Assembly: GCA_019118275.1 (NCBI GenBank)
Contig: DWZH01000034.1
Location: 1-53,182, forward strand
Reading direction: 5' to 3'
DNA: 53,182 nucleotides
DNA from: Candidatus Brachybacterium merdavium
GTDB lineage: Bacteria > Actinomycetota > Actinomycetes > Actinomycetales > Dermabacteraceae
Each line of letters begins with the position of its first letter. The first letter of the stretch is position 1. Both the position numbers and the translations under genes were made by a program. Below the pieces are notes generated by a model that was given only the letters and a program-made list of their open reading frames with translations, did no database searches and was not told where the DNA came from. Shown piece after piece: positions 14,979-22,694 of this stretch.

Positions 14979-16742
14979 ATGGCCACGCCGCAGGATGCCG
15001 CATTGACGCGCTTCTCCGCGCACCTGCGGGGCCTCGAGCTGCCCTTGCCGATCGAGGGCGCCGAGCAGGCTCGCGCCGAGGTCTCCAGTGCGCTGGACCA
15101 GATCGGTGACCACATCGCCCCACGCCTGGCCTCCCTGGACGCACCGTTGCTGGTGGTCGTCGGCGGCTCCACCGGCGCCGGCAAATCCACCCTGGTCAAC
15201 GCCCTGGTCGGTCATCCCGTCACCCGCTCCGGCGCGATCCGGCCCACCACCCGTCGGCCGGTGCTGCTGCATCACCCCGACGACCGCGCCTGGTTCGCCG
15301 GCTCCCGCGTCCTGCCGGGTCTGGCCCGCGTGCACGCCGACGGTGACATGAGCGCTGACCAGCCCGCCTTCGAAGACACCGGGGACAGCGGGGCCGATGA
15401 CCTGCCTGCCACCAGCCTGGAGCTGCGAGCGGAGACCGCGGTCCCGCCGGGCCTGGCGCTCCTGGACGCCCCCGATATCGACTCAGTGGCGGCCGGTAAC
15501 CGTGAGCTGGCCCGCCAACTTCTGCGCGCCGCGGACCTGTGGCTGTTCGTGACCACCGCCAACCGCTACGCTGACTCCGTGCCCTGGCAGGTGCTGGCCG
15601 GAGCCGCCGAGCGCGAGGTGACCGTCGACGTCGTCATGAACCGCATCCCCGACCATCCCGGCGTCGCCGAGGAGCTCGAGCACGATCTGCGCGAGATGCT
15701 CGGCCGCGAGGGCATCGAGATCTCCCGCCTGTTCCTGGTGGCCGAGACCTCACTCGATGCCGAGTCCATGCTCCCGGCGCCCGCAGTCGCCGAGCTCACC
15801 GCGCATCTGGCAGCTCTGGCCGCCGACGCCGAGGAGCGCGCCCGCATCGCCCGCCGCACCCTGGCCGGCGCCGTGACCGGTCTGTCCCGATCCGCCGCGG
15901 CCATCGCCGAGCACACCCGGGCCCAGCAGGAGGAGGGGAAGCGGCTGGCCGAGGAGGTCGACCTCGCCTTCTCCGGGGCCCGCACCCGTATCGGCGAGGC
16001 TATCGGCGATGGCTCGCTGTTGCGCGGAGAGGTCCTGGCCCGCTGGCAGGACGTGGTCGGCACCGGCGAGTTCTTCCGCAGCGTCGAGAATGTGTTCTCG
16101 AGGGTCCGTGACCGTCTCGGCCATGCTCTCACCGGCCGGCCCGCGCCCTCGATCGCCGCTGAGCAGGCTCTGGGCACGGGCCTGGTCCACGTGGTGATCG
16201 ATGAGACCGCTCGCGGCGCCGAACGCGCGGAAGCTGCCTGGCGGGCCACCAGCGCCGGTCGGCATCTGGCGGCCGGTCACGACCTCTCCCGCATCCCCGA
16301 GGGATACGACGAAGAGGTCTCCGCCGCGGTGCGCGCCTGGCAGGGGGATGTCCTCGAGCTGGTGCGCACCGAGGGAGCCGACCGGCGCACCAGGGCGCGC
16401 CTGCTCTCGCTCGGGGTCAACGCCGTGGGTGTGGCGCTGATGATCGTGGTGTTCGCCTCCACCGCCTTCATCCCCACCGGCCTGGAGGTCGGGGCCGGCG
16501 CGGCCACGGCGGTGGTCGGACAGAAGCTGCTGGAGACGCTCTTCGGCGACGAGGCCGTGCGTCGCATGGCACGCGTCGCCCGAGAGCGTCTGACCACCCG
16601 CCTGGACGAGCTCGTCGCCGAGCGCGCCGGCCCCTTCCAAGAGCGGCTCGAGGCGCTGGCCGGTCTCGGCGATCCGGCCGAGCTCGCAGTCGACGTCGAC
16701 CAGCTCGAGCAGCTGGCGCAACAGATCCGGGAGGAGCGATGA
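14979..16742 (+). CDS. Dynamin-like/large GTPase, first of a coupled pair
   Basis: 587 aa. The GTPase domain shows G1 GGSTGAGKST (62-71), a candidate G2 Thr in RPTTRRPV, G3 LLDAPDIDSV (161-170) and a G4 variant MNRIPD (220-225) in place of NKxD. A long helical region follows, then a hydrophobic hairpin (about 475-515) that could insert in membrane, then a coiled C-terminus. This layout is like bacterial dynamin-like and IniA/YfjP-type GTPases that remodel or guard membranes. GGGGAG is only 2 nt before the ATG, so an in-frame ATG at 14937 is an alternative. The last base pairs overlap the second GTPase gene (ATGA). Confidence 0.78.
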   Translation: MATPQDAALTRFSAHLRGLELPLPIEGAEQARAEVSSALDQIGDHIAPRLASLDAPLLVVVGGSTGAGKSTLVNALVGHPVTRSGAIRPTTRRPVLLHHPDDRAWFAGSRVLPGLARVHADGDMSADQPAFEDTGDSGADDLPATSLELRAETAVPPGLALLDAPDIDSVAAGNRELARQLLRAADLWLFVTTANRYADSVPWQVLAGAAEREVTVDVVMNRIPDHPGVAEELEHDLREMLGREGIEISRLFLVAETSLDAESMLPAPAVAELTAHLAALAADAEERARIARRTLAGAVTGLSRSAAAIAEHTRAQQEEGKRLAEEVDLAFSGARTRIGEAIGDGSLLRGEVLARWQDVVGTGEFFRSVENVFSRVRDRLGHALTGRPAPSIAAEQALGTGLVHVVIDETARGAERAEAAWRATSAGRHLAAGHDLSRIPEGYDEEVSAAVRAWQGDVLELVRTEGADRRTRARLLSLGVNAVGVALMIVVFASTAFIPTGLEVGAGAATAVVGQKLLETLFGDEAVRRMARVARERLTTRLDELVAERAGPFQERLEALAGLGDPAELAVDVDQLEQLAQQIREER

Positions 16743-18532
16743 GTCCGCGCGACGAAGGCGGTATCCACCCCCGCCACGAAAAAGACACCGGTCGCAGCGC
16801 GCGCACCGGCCGTGGCAGGCGCGCCGGGGAGGGCTCAGGACCCGCCGTCCCGCTGAACGAGCGGATCGACGCCCTGGGCCGCGCCGCCGACGCACTGGAG
16901 ACCGTTGCCCCCGAGGCCGACGTCCAGGCCACCCGCGAGGTCCTCGACCGCATCGACCGCCGCCGCACCCTCTCAGCCGAGCACACCGTCATCGGTCTGT
17001 TCGGTGCCACCGGCTCCGGAAAGTCCTCCCTGCTGAACGTGCTCGTCGGCGCCGAGATCTCCCGGGTCGCGGTACGCCGCCCCACCACCTCGCAGCCGGT
17101 GGCCGCCGTGCTGGGCGCCGCCGGCTCCGAACCGCTGCTGGACTGGCTCGAGGTCACCGAGCGGCACCAGCTCGATGGCGCCGGATCAGCCCTCGAGCAT
17201 GCCGCCGCCCCGCAGCGCGGCTCCGGGCGCGGGCGGCGGCGCCGCGACCCCGAGTCCGGACGGCCGCCCGGGATGGTGCTGCTGGATCTGCCCGACCTCG
17301 ACTCCGTCCAGCCGGCTCACCGCGCCCTGGCCGAGAGGATGACCGCACTGGTCGACGTGATCGTGTGGGTCACCGACCCCCAGAAGTACGCCGACGCAGT
17401 GCTCCACCACGACTTCGTGCGCCCCTTCGCCGGCCACGACGCCGTCACCGTGATGGTGCTGAACCAGAGCGACCGCCTCCGCCCCGAGGAACGCGGGGCC
17501 GTGCTCGACTCCCTGGCCGGCATCGTGCGGGCCGAGGGACTGACCGCCGCCCCGGTGCTGGCCACCTCCGCCACCACCGGCGAAGGGCTCGAGGAGTTGC
17601 GCGAGCACCTCGTGGCCATCGCCCGCAGCCAGGAGGCCGCGGCGTTCCGCCAGCGCGCGGACCTCACCGCCGCCGCCGACCGCCTGCACGAGGTCGCCGA
17701 TCCAGCCGGACTGCCCGCCGCCGCCGATCCCGCGGACGTCGACGCCCTGGCCCAGGACCTGGCCGTCGCCGCCCGCGTGGACGAGGTCGCCACCGCCGTC
17801 GGCTCCTCCTACCGCTACCGCGCCGGCAACCGTGTGGGCTGGCCGCCCCTGCGCTGGCTGCGCCGGGTGCGACCGGATCCGCTGCGCCGCTGGAACATCG
17901 GCCAGCAGCGCGACGGGCAGGGCCTGGAGCGCACCTCGCTCCCCGAGCCGGACGCCGCCTCCGCCGCCCGGGCCTCCGGAGGCGTGCGCCGCTTCGCCGA
18001 TGCGTCCTCGGCCGGCGGCAGCGAGCCATGGCGCGCGGCGGTCCGTGGTGCCGCCCGCTCCCGGGAGCCGGAGCTGCCCGAGGCCCTCGATCAGGCCATC
18101 GCCCGCACCGACCTGCGTTCTCGCGCCGGCTCGTGGTGGTGGCCGGTGCTGGACGTGCTGCAGTGGCTGGTCCTGCTGATCGGGGTGGTCGGCTTGGGAT
18201 GGCTGGCTCTCAACATGGTGCTGGCCCTCTTCCAGCTCCCCCCGCCGCCGATGCCGATGATCGAGGAGCTGTGGATCCCGATCCCGCTGCCCACCGTACT
18301 GGTCGTGCTCAGCATCGCCGCAGGCATCCTGCTGGCGGTGCTGGGCGGCGCCGTGGCGGTCCTGACCGGCGCCGCGCGACAGCGCCGTGCCCGCCGACTG
18401 CTGGCGCGGAGCGTGCGGGAGGTCGCCGAGCAGCTGGTGGTCGATGAGGTCGAGGCCGTGCTGGCGCGCGCGGCGGCTACTGCGACCGATCTCGCATCCG
18501 CCGGCGGACGAGAATGGGTCGAACGCATGTAA
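16739..18532 (+). CDS. Dynamin-like/YfjP-type GTPase, second of a coupled pair
   Basis: 597 aa. G1 is GATGSGKSS (89-97), G3 is LLDLPDLDSV, and G4 reads LNQSDRL, a variant of NKxD. A basic, proline-poor N-terminal extension (about 1-35) precedes the G domain. Two transmembrane segments at about 467-498 and 517-545 form a membrane hairpin, so the G domain should lie in the cytosol next to the membrane. The start ATG overlaps the upstream stop by 4 nt, indicating translational coupling and likely hetero-assembly of the two GTPases. Precise role unknown; septum or membrane maintenance is a guess from distant relatives. Confidence 0.78.
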   Translation: MSPRDEGGIHPRHEKDTGRSARTGRGRRAGEGSGPAVPLNERIDALGRAADALETVAPEADVQATREVLDRIDRRRTLSAEHTVIGLFGATGSGKSSLLNVLVGAEISRVAVRRPTTSQPVAAVLGAAGSEPLLDWLEVTERHQLDGAGSALEHAAAPQRGSGRGRRRRDPESGRPPGMVLLDLPDLDSVQPAHRALAERMTALVDVIVWVTDPQKYADAVLHHDFVRPFAGHDAVTVMVLNQSDRLRPEERGAVLDSLAGIVRAEGLTAAPVLATSATTGEGLEELREHLVAIARSQEAAAFRQRADLTAAADRLHEVADPAGLPAAADPADVDALAQDLAVAARVDEVATAVGSSYRYRAGNRVGWPPLRWLRRVRPDPLRRWNIGQQRDGQGLERTSLPEPDAASAARASGGVRRFADASSAGGSEPWRAAVRGAARSREPELPEALDQAIARTDLRSRAGSWWWPVLDVLQWLVLLIGVVGLGWLALNMVLALFQLPPPPMPMIEELWIPIPLPTVLVVLSIAAGILLAVLGGAVAVLTGAARQRRARRLLARSVREVAEQLVVDEVEAVLARAAATATDLASAGGREWVERM

Positions 18533-18535
18533 GAT
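18530..18535 (+). promoter_or_regulatory. Candidate -10 box (TAAGAT) for the bS22 gene
   Basis: TAAGAT overlaps the stop codon of the second GTPase gene, 145 bp upstream of the bS22 start. No clear -35 is visible. It would give a leader of about 140 nt. Confidence 0.4.
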
Positions 18536-18680
18536 GACTGGCCGACCGTGGCGTCGGACCGCGCAGACCTGCCGCAGATCCACAGAGCATCTGTCGTCCA
18601 TCTGCGAAGTATCCGCGGGCGGCGCACTCCTGATCCGCGTACCATCCCGCAGGCCCAGGGCCTGCAGAACAGAGGCACCT

Positions 18681-18779
18681 ATGGGTTCTGTCGTCAAGAA
18701 GCGTCGCAAGCGCATGTCCAAGAAGAAGCACCGCAAGCTCCTTCGCAAGACCCGCCACCAGCGCCGCAACAAGAAGTGA
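18681..18779 (+). CDS. Ribosomal mini-protein bS22 (AURKAIP1/COX24-domain)
   Basis: 32 aa, extremely basic: MGSVVKKRRKRMSKKKHRKL then LRKTRHQRRNKK. This matches the actinobacterial small-subunit protein bS22, seen in mycobacterial ribosome structures near the decoding centre. It is shorter than most gene finders' limits. A strong hairpin follows 15 bp after the stop. Confidence 0.92.
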   Translation: MGSVVKKRRKRMSKKKHRKLLRKTRHQRRNKK

Positions 18780-18794
18780 CCGCGGCCTGACGCC

Positions 18795-18832
18795 AGATGG
18801 CCCCCACCGGCGAGACCGGATGGGGGCCATCT
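18795..18832 (+). terminator. Hairpin terminator after bS22
   Basis: AGATGGCCCCCACCGG (18795-18810) pairs with 18816-18832 with one bulged base and a 5-nt loop. There is no long T tract. Confidence 0.75.
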
Positions 18833-18905
18833 CATGTCCAGGCGCCGACAGGTCCGACCGGCTCGCCAGGCTGCTCGGGTCGGCCAGACCGGCCCGACGG
18901 CCTGC

Positions 18906-19211
18906 TCAGGTGCGGCGCAGCAGACGCTGCAGCAAGGAGCGCCTGCGCAGGGCAGTGCGCAGCTGCTCGGCGTCCACGCGGTACCTTGCGTGGACCTTCC
19001 CGTCGACGATGATCACGGGCACGTCGTAGTCCCAGTCCCGCTGGAGTGTCGCGTCGGTGTCGATGTCGACGACCTCGACCGAGGTGCCGGCCCGGTCCGC
19101 TTCGGCGCGCACCACCGGCAGGGCGTCCTCGCACAGATGACAGCCCTCGCGGGTGAGGAAGAGGATGCGGGCATCGCGGTCGGCGGGGGAGGGGATCGAG
19201 CGGTCGGCCAT
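18906..19211 (-). CDS. Glutaredoxin-like thioredoxin-fold protein
   Basis: 101 aa. Thioredoxin fold with a redox motif CHLC (24-27) near the N-terminus and the cis-proline region YDVPVIIVDG. This is the small DUF836/glutaredoxin-like class, likely a cytosolic thiol-disulfide reductant. No signal peptide. It stands alone between two hairpins, upstream of YceI on the same strand order (its 5' end faces the YceI terminator). Confidence 0.85.
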   Translation of the reverse strand: MADRSIPSPADRDARILFLTREGCHLCEDALPVVRAEADRAGTSVEVVDIDTDATLQRDWDYDVPVIIVDGKVHARYRVDAEQLRTALRRRSLLQRLLRRT

Positions 19212-19268
19212 GGAGGAACCTTATCGACGAGAGGTCGCGGCAGCACCGGTGCGAGCCGGCCCGGGCAT

Positions 19269-19309
19269 GGCCTCGGGCCGCCCGCAGGGAGTGCGGACGG
19301 CCCGAGGCC
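19269..19309. terminator. Hairpin terminator after the YceI gene
   Basis: 18-bp stem with one mismatch (19269-19286 with 19292-19309) and a GGGAG loop, located 36 bp past the YceI stop on the minus strand. Confidence 0.75.
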
Positions 19310-19345
19310 GAGCGGCGCTCAGGCGGTGCCGGACCCGGTCAGGGG

Positions 19346-19885
19346 TCAGGCGGCGGTCGGAGCGGTGAACTCGGCCTCGATGGAGATCTTGACCTCGTCG
19401 GAGACCAGCACGCCCCCGGTCTCCAGGGCTGCGTTCCAGGTCAGGCCGAACTCCTTGCGGGAGATCGTGGTCTGGCCGGTGAAGCCGGCGCGGTAGGTGC
19501 CGAAGGGGTCGGTGGCGGCGCCCTCGTAGGCGAAGTCGAGCACGACGGGCCGGGTGGTGCCGCGGATGGTCAGGTCGCCGTGGAGCTTGTCGCCCTTGAG
19601 CTCGGTGGACATGAAGGTCAGGCTCGGGTGGCTCTCGGCGTCGAAGAAGTCCGCGCTGCGCAGGTGGTTGTCGCGGTCCTCGTTGCTGGTGGTGATCGAG
19701 GCGGTCTGTAGGTTCGCCTCGAAGCGGAGGTCCTCGGCGTTCTCATCGACGGTCAGCGACCCGGAGAGCTCGACGAACTGGCCGCGAACGCGCGAGATGC
19801 CCGCGTGGCGGATGGTGAAGCCGGCCGAGGTGTGGCTGGCGTCCAGGGGCCAGGTGCCGGGGGTGAGACCTTCGAACTGTGCCAT
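19346..19885 (-). CDS. YceI-family lipid-binding protein
   Basis: 179 aa. Full-length YceI lipocalin-like beta barrel: TWPLDASHTSAGFTIRH near the start, SITTSNEDRDNHLRSADFFD in the middle and RKEFGLTWNAALETGGVLVSD near the end. The family binds long polyisoprenoids or similar lipids. This copy has no signal peptide, so it should be cytosolic, as in many actinobacteria. GAAGGAG lies 8-9 nt before the ATG. It is divergent from a MarR gene, and the two candidate operators between them suggest MarR control. Confidence 0.92.
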   Translation of the reverse strand: MAQFEGLTPGTWPLDASHTSAGFTIRHAGISRVRGQFVELSGSLTVDENAEDLRFEANLQTASITTSNEDRDNHLRSADFFDAESHPSLTFMSTELKGDKLHGDLTIRGTTRPVVLDFAYEGAATDPFGTYRAGFTGQTTISRKEFGLTWNAALETGGVLVSDEVKISIEAEFTAPTAA

Positions 19886-19919
19886 GGGAGGGACTCCTTC
19901 GATTCCATCGATGCGGACA

Positions 19920-19942
19920 TGGTCGATCAGTCCGATCGACCA
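19920..19942. promoter_or_regulatory. Candidate operator: 9-bp inverted repeat
   Basis: TGGTCGATC (19920-19928), 5-bp spacer, GATCGACCA (19934-19942); the arms match perfectly. It is 35-57 bp upstream of the YceI start in the divergent region. Confidence 0.5.
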
Positions 19943-19950
19943 CGCTCATC

Positions 19951-19975
19951 TAGCTTATGCTTGAAAGGTAAACTA
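19951..19975. promoter_or_regulatory. Candidate MarR operator and promoter
   Basis: TAGCTTA (19951-19957) and TAAACTA (19969-19975) form a near-perfect inverted repeat around an AT-rich core that also contains TTGAAAGG. TATAGT at 19974-19979 could be the -10 box of the MarR gene. This AT-rich patch stands out in the GC-rich surroundings. Confidence 0.55.
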
Positions 19976-20034
19976 TAGTGGGTGGTGGCGCAAGCCCCGT
20001 CGGCCCCTATCGACCAGGAGACGTGATCTACATC

Positions 20035-20571
20035 ATGAAGACTAGCCCTGAGTCCGCTTCCCGTCCGGAGGACCTCTGGCTGACCCGCCTCGAGCAGGAG
20101 GCGTGGCGGCGCTACCTGTACGCCACCACCCTGCTCACCGATCGCCTGAGCGAGGCGCTCCAGGCCGATCCGGAGATCGACCTGACCCTGGGCGAGTACG
20201 AGATCCTGGTGCGCCTGTCGGAGGCGCCCGGGGGAGCGATCCGCATGTCGGACCTCGCCGACCAGGTCGTCCACTCCCGCTCGCGCCTGACCCACACGAT
20301 CTCCCGCATGGAGAAGCGGGGCCTGGTCGAGCGGGTGCGCTGCGCCGCCGACGGCCGCGGACGCCAGGCCCAGCTGACCGGGGCCGGCCGGGCCCTGCTG
20401 ACCGCCGCCGCCCCCACCCATGTGCGGTCCGTGCGCGAGCTGCTGCTGGACGTGGTCGGCCACGAGGACTTCCTGACCCTGGGCCGCATCCTGGGCCAGA
20501 CGCTGGACGAGAACGCGCCGGTGGGGCTGGGTGGTCCGACACCTCAGGCAGGTCCGGAGCGTTCAGTCTGA
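20035..20571 (+). CDS. MarR-family transcriptional regulator
   Basis: 178 aa. Winged helix-turn-helix of MarR type: LTLGEYEILVRLSEAPGG, IRMSDLADQVVHSRSRLTHT (recognition region) and RMEKRGLVERVRCAADGRGR (wing), flanked by dimerisation helices. MarR proteins usually repress divergent genes and are released by small aromatic or lipophilic ligands, so YceI is the likely target besides itself. The start is uncertain: AGGAG at 20016-20020 is 2 nt from an in-frame GTG (20023) and 14 nt from the ATG at 20035. Confidence 0.9.
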   Translation: MKTSPESASRPEDLWLTRLEQEAWRRYLYATTLLTDRLSEALQADPEIDLTLGEYEILVRLSEAPGGAIRMSDLADQVVHSRSRLTHTISRMEKRGLVERVRCAADGRGRQAQLTGAGRALLTAAAPTHVRSVRELLLDVVGHEDFLTLGRILGQTLDENAPVGLGGPTPQAGPERSV

Positions 20572-20588
20572 CCTGAAGGTTCGGTTGG

Positions 20589-20594
20589 TACCGT
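20589..20594 (+). promoter_or_regulatory. -10 box (TACCGT) for the cytochrome c maturation operon
   Basis: TACCGT lies 44 nt before the ATG at 20639; the GAAGGA Shine-Dalgarno sequence follows in the leader. TTCGGTTGG is just upstream, but no clear -35 at normal spacing. Confidence 0.4.
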
Positions 20595-20638
20595 GAGCCC
20601 GCTCGGACCGAGCAGCGAGATCCGAAGGACGGGCACCC

Positions 20639-21286
20639 ATGACCACCACCATCGTCCACCTCGTCCGCCATGGCGAGGTGCACAACCCCGAGCGCATCCT
20701 GTACGGACGCATGCCCGGGTACCGCCTCAGCAGCCGCGGCCAGCAGATGGCGCAGTGCGTGGCCGACCACCTCCAGGACGCCGATGTCGCCCTGGTGCGA
20801 TCCTCTCCGCTGCTGCGTGCGCAGCAGACGGCCGCGCCGATCGCGGCGGCCCACGAGCTGGAGAGCGCCACCGACCAGCGGCTGATCGAGTCCGAGAACC
20901 ACTTCGAGGGCCATCGGATGGGACATGGGCAGGCCCGCTTCACTGACCCGCGCAACTGGCGCTGGTTCGCCAACCCCCTGCGGCCGTCCTGGGGAGAGCC
21001 CTACCGCGAGCAGGTCAGCCGGGTCACCCAGGCGATGCACCAGGCCCGCGCCGACGCCGAGGGGCGTGAGGCGGTGCTGGTGCTGCACCAGCTGCCCATC
21101 TGGCTCACCCGCCGCAGCGCGGAGGGCAAGCCTCTTCCGCACGATCCGCGCCGGCGCCAGTGCGGCCTGTGCTCTGTCACCAGCTTCCGTTTCGTCGGCC
21201 CGCACCTGGCCGGCGTGGACTACGCCGAGCCCGCCGCCGCGCTGTATGCCGGGGCAGTCGATGCCACAGGGGGCAAGCTCGCATGA
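20639..21286 (+). CDS. Histidine phosphatase family protein
   Basis: 215 aa. The phosphoglycerate-mutase-like fold begins with VHLVRHGEVHNP (RHG with the phospho-accepting His), has SSPLLRAQQTA as the second motif, and LVLHQLPI in place of the usual LVxHG at the second catalytic His. Substrate unknown. In many actinobacteria this gene heads the resA-ccdA-resB-ccsB cluster, as here. It overlaps the next gene by 4 nt. Confidence 0.85.
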   Translation: MTTTIVHLVRHGEVHNPERILYGRMPGYRLSSRGQQMAQCVADHLQDADVALVRSSPLLRAQQTAAPIAAAHELESATDQRLIESENHFEGHRMGHGQARFTDPRNWRWFANPLRPSWGEPYREQVSRVTQAMHQARADAEGREAVLVLHQLPIWLTRRSAEGKPLPHDPRRRQCGLCSVTSFRFVGPHLAGVDYAEPAAALYAGAVDATGGKLA

Positions 21287-21870
21287 GCCTGCCCCCACGC
21301 CCCACCCGCCGGTGCCTGCTGGGTGCGACCGGTGCAGCGGTGTCCGCAGCGGTGCTCGCCGCCTGCGGCGATGACACCAGTGACCGCTATGAGAGCGGCT
21401 ACGTGGCCGGCGACGGGGTCAGCAGCGAGATCGCCGCCGACGATCGCGGTGAGCCGCTGGAGTTCTCGGGCACCACCTACGACGGCGAGGAGTTCGCCAC
21501 CGCGGACCACGACGGCGAGGTGCTGGTGATCAACGTCTGGTACGCCTCCTGCCCGCCCTGCCGCAAGGAGGCGCCCGACCTGCAGGAGATCAGTCAGGAG
21601 TACGCCGAAGACGGGGTGCGTTTCATCGGTGTCAACGTGCGTGACGCCGCCGGTCCCGCGCAGGCCTTCGAGGAGCGCTACGGGATCACCTACCCCTCGC
21701 TGCCCGACCAGGATGCCCAGATCATGTACGCCCTGCGCGGGCAGGTGGCCCCCAACGCCGTGCCCTCCACCTTGGTGCTGGACCGCGAGGGGCGCGTGGC
21801 CGCACGGATCTCCGGCGCCCTCGAGCCCTCCACGCTGCGCGCGATGATCGATCGGGTGCTGGCCGAATGA
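21283..21870 (+). CDS. resA: TlpA/ResA-like thiol-disulfide lipoprotein
   Basis: 195 aa. The N-terminus has twin arginines (TRRCLLG) and a lipobox LAAC with Cys28, so it should be exported and lipid-anchored, possibly by Tat. The thioredoxin-fold domain has CPPC at 90-93 (WYASCPPCRKE) and the cis-proline in AVPSTLVLD. ResA reduces the cysteines of apocytochrome c before haem attachment, receiving electrons from CcdA. The ATG at 21283 overlaps the upstream stop (ATGA), and its own stop overlaps ccdA. Confidence 0.92.
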   Translation: MSLPPRPTRRCLLGATGAAVSAAVLAACGDDTSDRYESGYVAGDGVSSEIAADDRGEPLEFSGTTYDGEEFATADHDGEVLVINVWYASCPPCRKEAPDLQEISQEYAEDGVRFIGVNVRDAAGPAQAFEERYGITYPSLPDQDAQIMYALRGQVAPNAVPSTLVLDREGRVAARISGALEPSTLRAMIDRVLAE

Positions 21871-22694
21871 TCGCCGAGATCGGAGAGGCCTTCCAGGCCA
21901 CCGCGCTGTCCGGATCGCTGCTGCTGGCGGTCGCGGTGGCCGCTGCCGCCGGCCTCGTCGCCTTCCTCTCCCCCTGCGTGCTGCCGGTGGTCCCCGGCTA
22001 CCTGGGCTATGTCTCCGGGCTGGCAGGGCAGGGCGCCGTGGGCGTCGGCGCCGCTCGCGGCAGGGGTGGGCGCCCGCGAGGCCGGGGTGGCCCGGGACGT
22101 CCCGGCACCGGACGCATGGTCGCCGGCTCCCTGCTCTTCGTGGCCGGGTTCGCGGTGGTGTTCATGCTGCTGGGCGGTTTCGCCGGGGCAGTCGGCTATC
22201 TGCTGCAGGCGCACGCGGTGTGGATCAACCGCATCGCCGGCGCGGTGGTGATCGTGATGGGACTGGTGTTCATGGGGGTGTTCCCCGGGCTCAGCGGCGG
22301 CCGGCCCTCGTCGGGGAAGAAGCCCGACGCCGGTCTGCTCGGCGCACCCCTGATGGGCCTGATCTTCGGCCTCAGCTGGACGCCCTGCATCGGCCCCACC
22401 TACGCCGCGATCGTGGCGCTGTCGCTGGATGGCACCGGTGACGGCGCCGCCCTGCGCGGAGGGATCCTGGCCCTGGCATACTCGCTGGGGCTGGGCCTGC
22501 CCTTCGTGGCCTTCGCCCTGCTGTTCGAGCGGGCCCTGGGCGTGAGCAAGGCCCTGGCCAGGCATCGCCGCACCATCGGTCTGCTGTCCGGGGCCCTGCT
22601 GATCGGCATCGGCGTGCTGCTGGTCACCGGCATCTGGTCGGCCTGGATGAACGACCTGGCCGGTGCGATCTCGACCTTCGAACCGGTGGTGTGA
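21867..22694 (+). CDS. ccdA: Cytochrome c biogenesis protein CcdA
   Basis: 275 aa, six transmembrane helices. The two redox cysteines are in LSPCVLPVVPGY (helix 1) and SWTPCIGPTY (helix 4). It passes electrons from cytosolic thioredoxin to ResA across the membrane. An unusual Arg/Gly-rich loop (about 62-82, RGRGGRPRGRGG) lies between helices 1 and 2. The ATG overlaps the resA stop by 4 nt. Confidence 0.94.
   Translation: MIAEIGEAFQATALSGSLLLAVAVAAAAGLVAFLSPCVLPVVPGYLGYVSGLAGQGAVGVGAARGRGGRPRGRGGPGRPGTGRMVAGSLLFVAGFAVVFMLLGGFAGAVGYLLQAHAVWINRIAGAVVIVMGLVFMGVFPGLSGGRPSSGKKPDAGLLGAPLMGLIFGLSWTPCIGPTYAAIVALSLDGTGDGAALRGGILALAYSLGLGLPFVAFALLFERALGVSKALARHRRTIGLLSGALLIGIGVLLVTGIWSAWMNDLAGAISTFEPVV

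Noticed and set aside
17186-18835. 549-codon minus-strand frame opposite the second GTPase and bS22
   Set aside because: No motifs, and it runs through the bS22 gene and its terminator.
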